Shown piece by piece: positions 62,422 to 64,000 of a stretch of 64,000 nt of DNA (positions within the stretch are counted from its first letter, which is position 1; the number at the start of each line of letters is the position of its first letter). Origin of the DNA: Thauera linaloolentis 47Lol = DSM 12138. GTDB lineage: Bacteria > Pseudomonadota > Gammaproteobacteria > Burkholderiales > Rhodocyclaceae. Both the position numbers and the translations under genes were made by a program. The notes beneath the pieces were generated by a model. That model saw only the letters and a list, made by a program, of their open reading frames with translations. It had not been told where the DNA came from and made no database searches. The DNA is taken from the NCBI RefSeq assembly GCF_000310205.1, contig NZ_AMXE01000007.1, forward strand, positions 27,418 through 91,417. The letters run 5' to 3'.

Positions 62422-62978
62422 TCTTGCGCCGCGCTGCCGGGGAACAGGCGCGGGCGCCAGTAGCGCCAGGCGAGGAAGCCGAACAGGCCGGCCATGATCA
62501 GCCAGAAGCCGACGCCCTGCCAGAAGGCGATCGGATCGGTGGCGAGGAGGTAGTCGCGCGGCGGGCGCACGAAGTGGATGCGGCCCTCGTAAAGGCCGCG
62601 CCCGGCGGCGGCGATGGCGAACAGCGTGGGCGAGAACCACACTACCATGGCGAGCGCGACGATGAGCCTGTCGAGCAGCGGGCCGTGGGCAGCGCGCCTG
62701 GGCAGGTAGACACTGTCCACGCCGAACCAGACCGCCAGCAGGAAGCCGATGCCGGCCGCGAGAGGCGCAATGGCGAGGGCGGCGCCGAGCAGGGTGGCCG
62801 CCCCCATGAAAGGCAGGCCTTCGAGCGGCATGATCCGGTCCCAGATCGGTTCGAGGCGGCTGAACAGCCACCAGGACAGCGGAAGCGCGATGGCGAGGAC
62901 GAGCAGGCCCAGCTTTGCGCGGCGGCGGGCGATGTCGCCCGGCAGGCCGGCTGGGGTGGCGGGGGAGGAGGAGGGCAT
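62418..62978 (-). CDS. Membrane protein of unknown function upstream of the MATE gene
   Basis: 186 aa with about four hydrophobic segments (roughly 22-40, 53-85, 103-125 and 155-175) and no family I recognise. The ATG at 62978 is preceded by GGAGGAGGAGG, a strong ribosome site; the frame is open another 72 codons upstream. The stop overlaps the TTG start of the MATE gene, so the two are translationally coupled and likely act in the same process. Confidence 0.7.
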   Translation of the reverse strand: MPSSSPATPAGLPGDIARRRAKLGLLVLAIALPLSWWLFSRLEPIWDRIMPLEGLPFMGAATLLGAALAIAPLAAGIGFLLAVWFGVDSVYLPRRAAHGPLLDRLIVALAMVVWFSPTLFAIAAAGRGLYEGRIHFVRPPRDYLLATDPIAFWQGVGFWLIMAGLFGFLAWRYWRPRLFPGSAAQD

Positions 62979-63130
62979 GTCTGTTCTTGTCCGGCAGGCC
63001 GGGTAAATGTGTTGAGCGGGCCGGATGCGCGGGGGTCCGGCATCTGCGGGAATGGGTACGCGCGCGGCGCTTTGCTGGCGTCCGAGTTTACTACGTTCGC
63101 GCGCGGCTTCCCGGTGCGGTGGAGGGCGCA

Positions 63131-64000
63131 TCAGCCGAAACAGCCCTGCAGAAACCAGCCGCCTGGCGGTGCGAGGTCGTGGAAGATCCAGCACAGGCTG
63201 TCATCGCCGCGACGGGCGAGGTAGTAGTCGCGGCGAATGTCCCCATCGTCCCACCAGCCGCTTTCGATGCGTTCGGCGTCGCCGAGCAGGGTGTATTGGC
63301 GGGGGTCGATGGCCCGGGGTTCGGGGAGCAGCCACAGCGGGCGCCGGCCCAAGGATGCCGGCGAGCTTGCCGTTGCGCGGCCGCGGGCCGGGTCGGGGGG
63401 CGTGCCGGCGGCCTCGCCGCAAACCCGCCAGGCGGCCTCCGGGCGGTGGTCGGCGACCCGCTCCAGGCGGCGGACGGCGCCGTCGCCGAGTCGTGCGCGC
63501 AGGCGGTCGAGCAGCCGTGCCGCTTCGCTTCTCCCCTGGCCCAGCGCGCCGAACAGGTCGCCGGCGAGAGGGGGCTGTGCGAGCGGGTGCGCGGCTTCGA
63601 GACGCAGGGCGCAGACTTCGCTGGGGAGGGGGCTGGTCGCCAAGCGCTCGCGCGCGATCAGCGCAAGGTGGCCCTCGTCGCTGGAAGGCTGGCCGAGGAT
63701 GAGGTCGAGCGGGGTGTCTCCGCAGCCTTCATGCACCAGCGACAGGCGGCAATGATCGATGGCCGCGTGCCGGGCCTGGAGCCAGTCCGCCAAGCTGGCG
63801 AACAGCCGGCGGGCGGCGAACAGCAGGGCCTCGCTGTGATGGGTCGGCGCCGGCAGCGCCAGCTCATGCGAGAAGCGGGCGGGAGGCTCGAACCAGCGGC
63901 GCGGGTCGGGCCGTTCGCCGCGGGCGCGGGCGATGAGCAGGCTGGCGGCCTGCGCCTGGCGGCGGGCCAGGCCTGCTGCGGGCAGGGCGCGCACTGCGCC
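63131..64000 (-). CDS. imuB: ImuB-like Y-family DNA polymerase, C-terminal part (runs off the right edge)
   Basis: At least 288 codons of the C-terminal region are inside the window; the N terminus lies beyond position 64000. The segment FSHELALPAPTHHSEALLFAARRLFASLADWLQAR resembles the little-finger region of DinB-like/ImuB proteins. The end, RRDYYLARRGDDSLCWIFHDLAPPGGWFLQGCFG, is the characteristic ImuB tail. ImuB is a catalytically inactive mutasome subunit acting with ImuA and DnaE2 (ImuC) in damage-induced mutagenesis. The active-site region is outside the window and could not be checked. Confidence 0.8.
   Translation of the reverse strand, partial: GAVRALPAAGLARRQAQAASLLIARARGERPDPRRWFEPPARFSHELALPAPTHHSEALLFAARRLFASLADWLQARHAAIDHCRLSLVHEGCGDTPLDLILGQPSSDEGHLALIARERLATSPLPSEVCALRLEAAHPLAQPPLAGDLFGALGQGRSEAARLLDRLRARLGDGAVRRLERVADHRPEAAWRVCGEAAGTPPDPARGRATASSPASLGRRPLWLLPEPRAIDPRQYTLLGDAERIESGWWDDGDIRRDYYLARRGDDSLCWIFHDLAPPGGWFLQGCFG

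Overview
The window looks like a chromosomal segment of a high-GC denitrifying betaproteobacterium of the Rhodocyclales/Zoogloeaceae type (Thauera, Azoarcus or Aromatoleum relatives). The grounds are gene content (split nor genes, nirJ/nirN, a class I meta-cleavage phenol pathway, a DUF1302/DUF1329/MMPL cluster) and uniform GC-rich codon use. Genus is inference. No insertion sequence, prophage or CRISPR array was seen.

Layout. 1-4.5 kb: edge fragment of a DUF423-like gene, a seven-repeat YCF48/BNR-type exported protein, dtd, metY and rlmI. 4.5-14 kb: denitrification block. nirJ-nirN (heme d1 synthesis) run on the plus strand behind a Dnr/Fnr-type box, followed by nnrS and a decayed PIN-toxin gene. 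On the minus strand lie norE, a norF-like gene, norQ, a small membrane gene, norD and a Crp/Fnr regulator. 14-25 kb: epd; an iron-uptake operon (esterase, two small membrane proteins, PepSY protein) behind a strong Fur-box candidate; an ArsR-type regulator and Zn/Cd P-type ATPase separated by a perfect 20-bp palindrome; an alcohol dehydrogenase; and norCB with its own Dnr/Fnr-type promoter and terminator. 25-31 kb: an amidase, a one-piece ECF sigma/FecR anti-sigma fusion, its TonB-dependent transducer receptor (with an AT-richer barrel), an Rpn-nuclease remnant and two identical tRNA-Val(CAC) genes.

31-56 kb is an aromatic-catabolism island. A BenM/CatM-like LysR gene is divergent from a DUF1302-DUF1329-YCF48-MMPL envelope cluster that ends in a UspA-hemerythrin fusion. 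Then come a DmpR/XylR-type sigma54 activator and a convergent TIR-receiver fusion gene. A -24/-12 promoter precedes dmpB-KLMNOP (catechol 2,3-dioxygenase and multicomponent phenol hydroxylase). A chrA remnant and a small ABM-domain gene separate this from the lower operon dmpC-E-H-I-F-G-sdr-tautomerase-dmpQ. The promoter regions of the envelope cluster and the lower operon share a near-identical ATAC-N7-GTAT module, so the LysR protein probably controls both, while the sigma54 activator controls the upper operon. Together these genes would convert phenol to catechol, 2-hydroxymuconic semialdehyde, then pyruvate and acetyl-CoA by the oxalocrotonate branch. No ring-fission-product hydrolase (DmpD) is present here.

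56-64 kb: trmA, a nested REP-type palindrome, an M61 peptidase, a ferric-reductase-like protein, a MATE exporter starting at TTG, a small membrane protein, and the C-terminal part of an ImuB-like Y-family polymerase running off the right edge.

Four genes are visibly decayed (PIN toxin, Rpn nuclease, chrA, DUF423 fragment). The PIN-toxin and Rpn copies appear internally deleted; chrA is frameshifted and lacks most of its 3' part. All calls rest on reading the sequence and on family knowledge. No database search was run.
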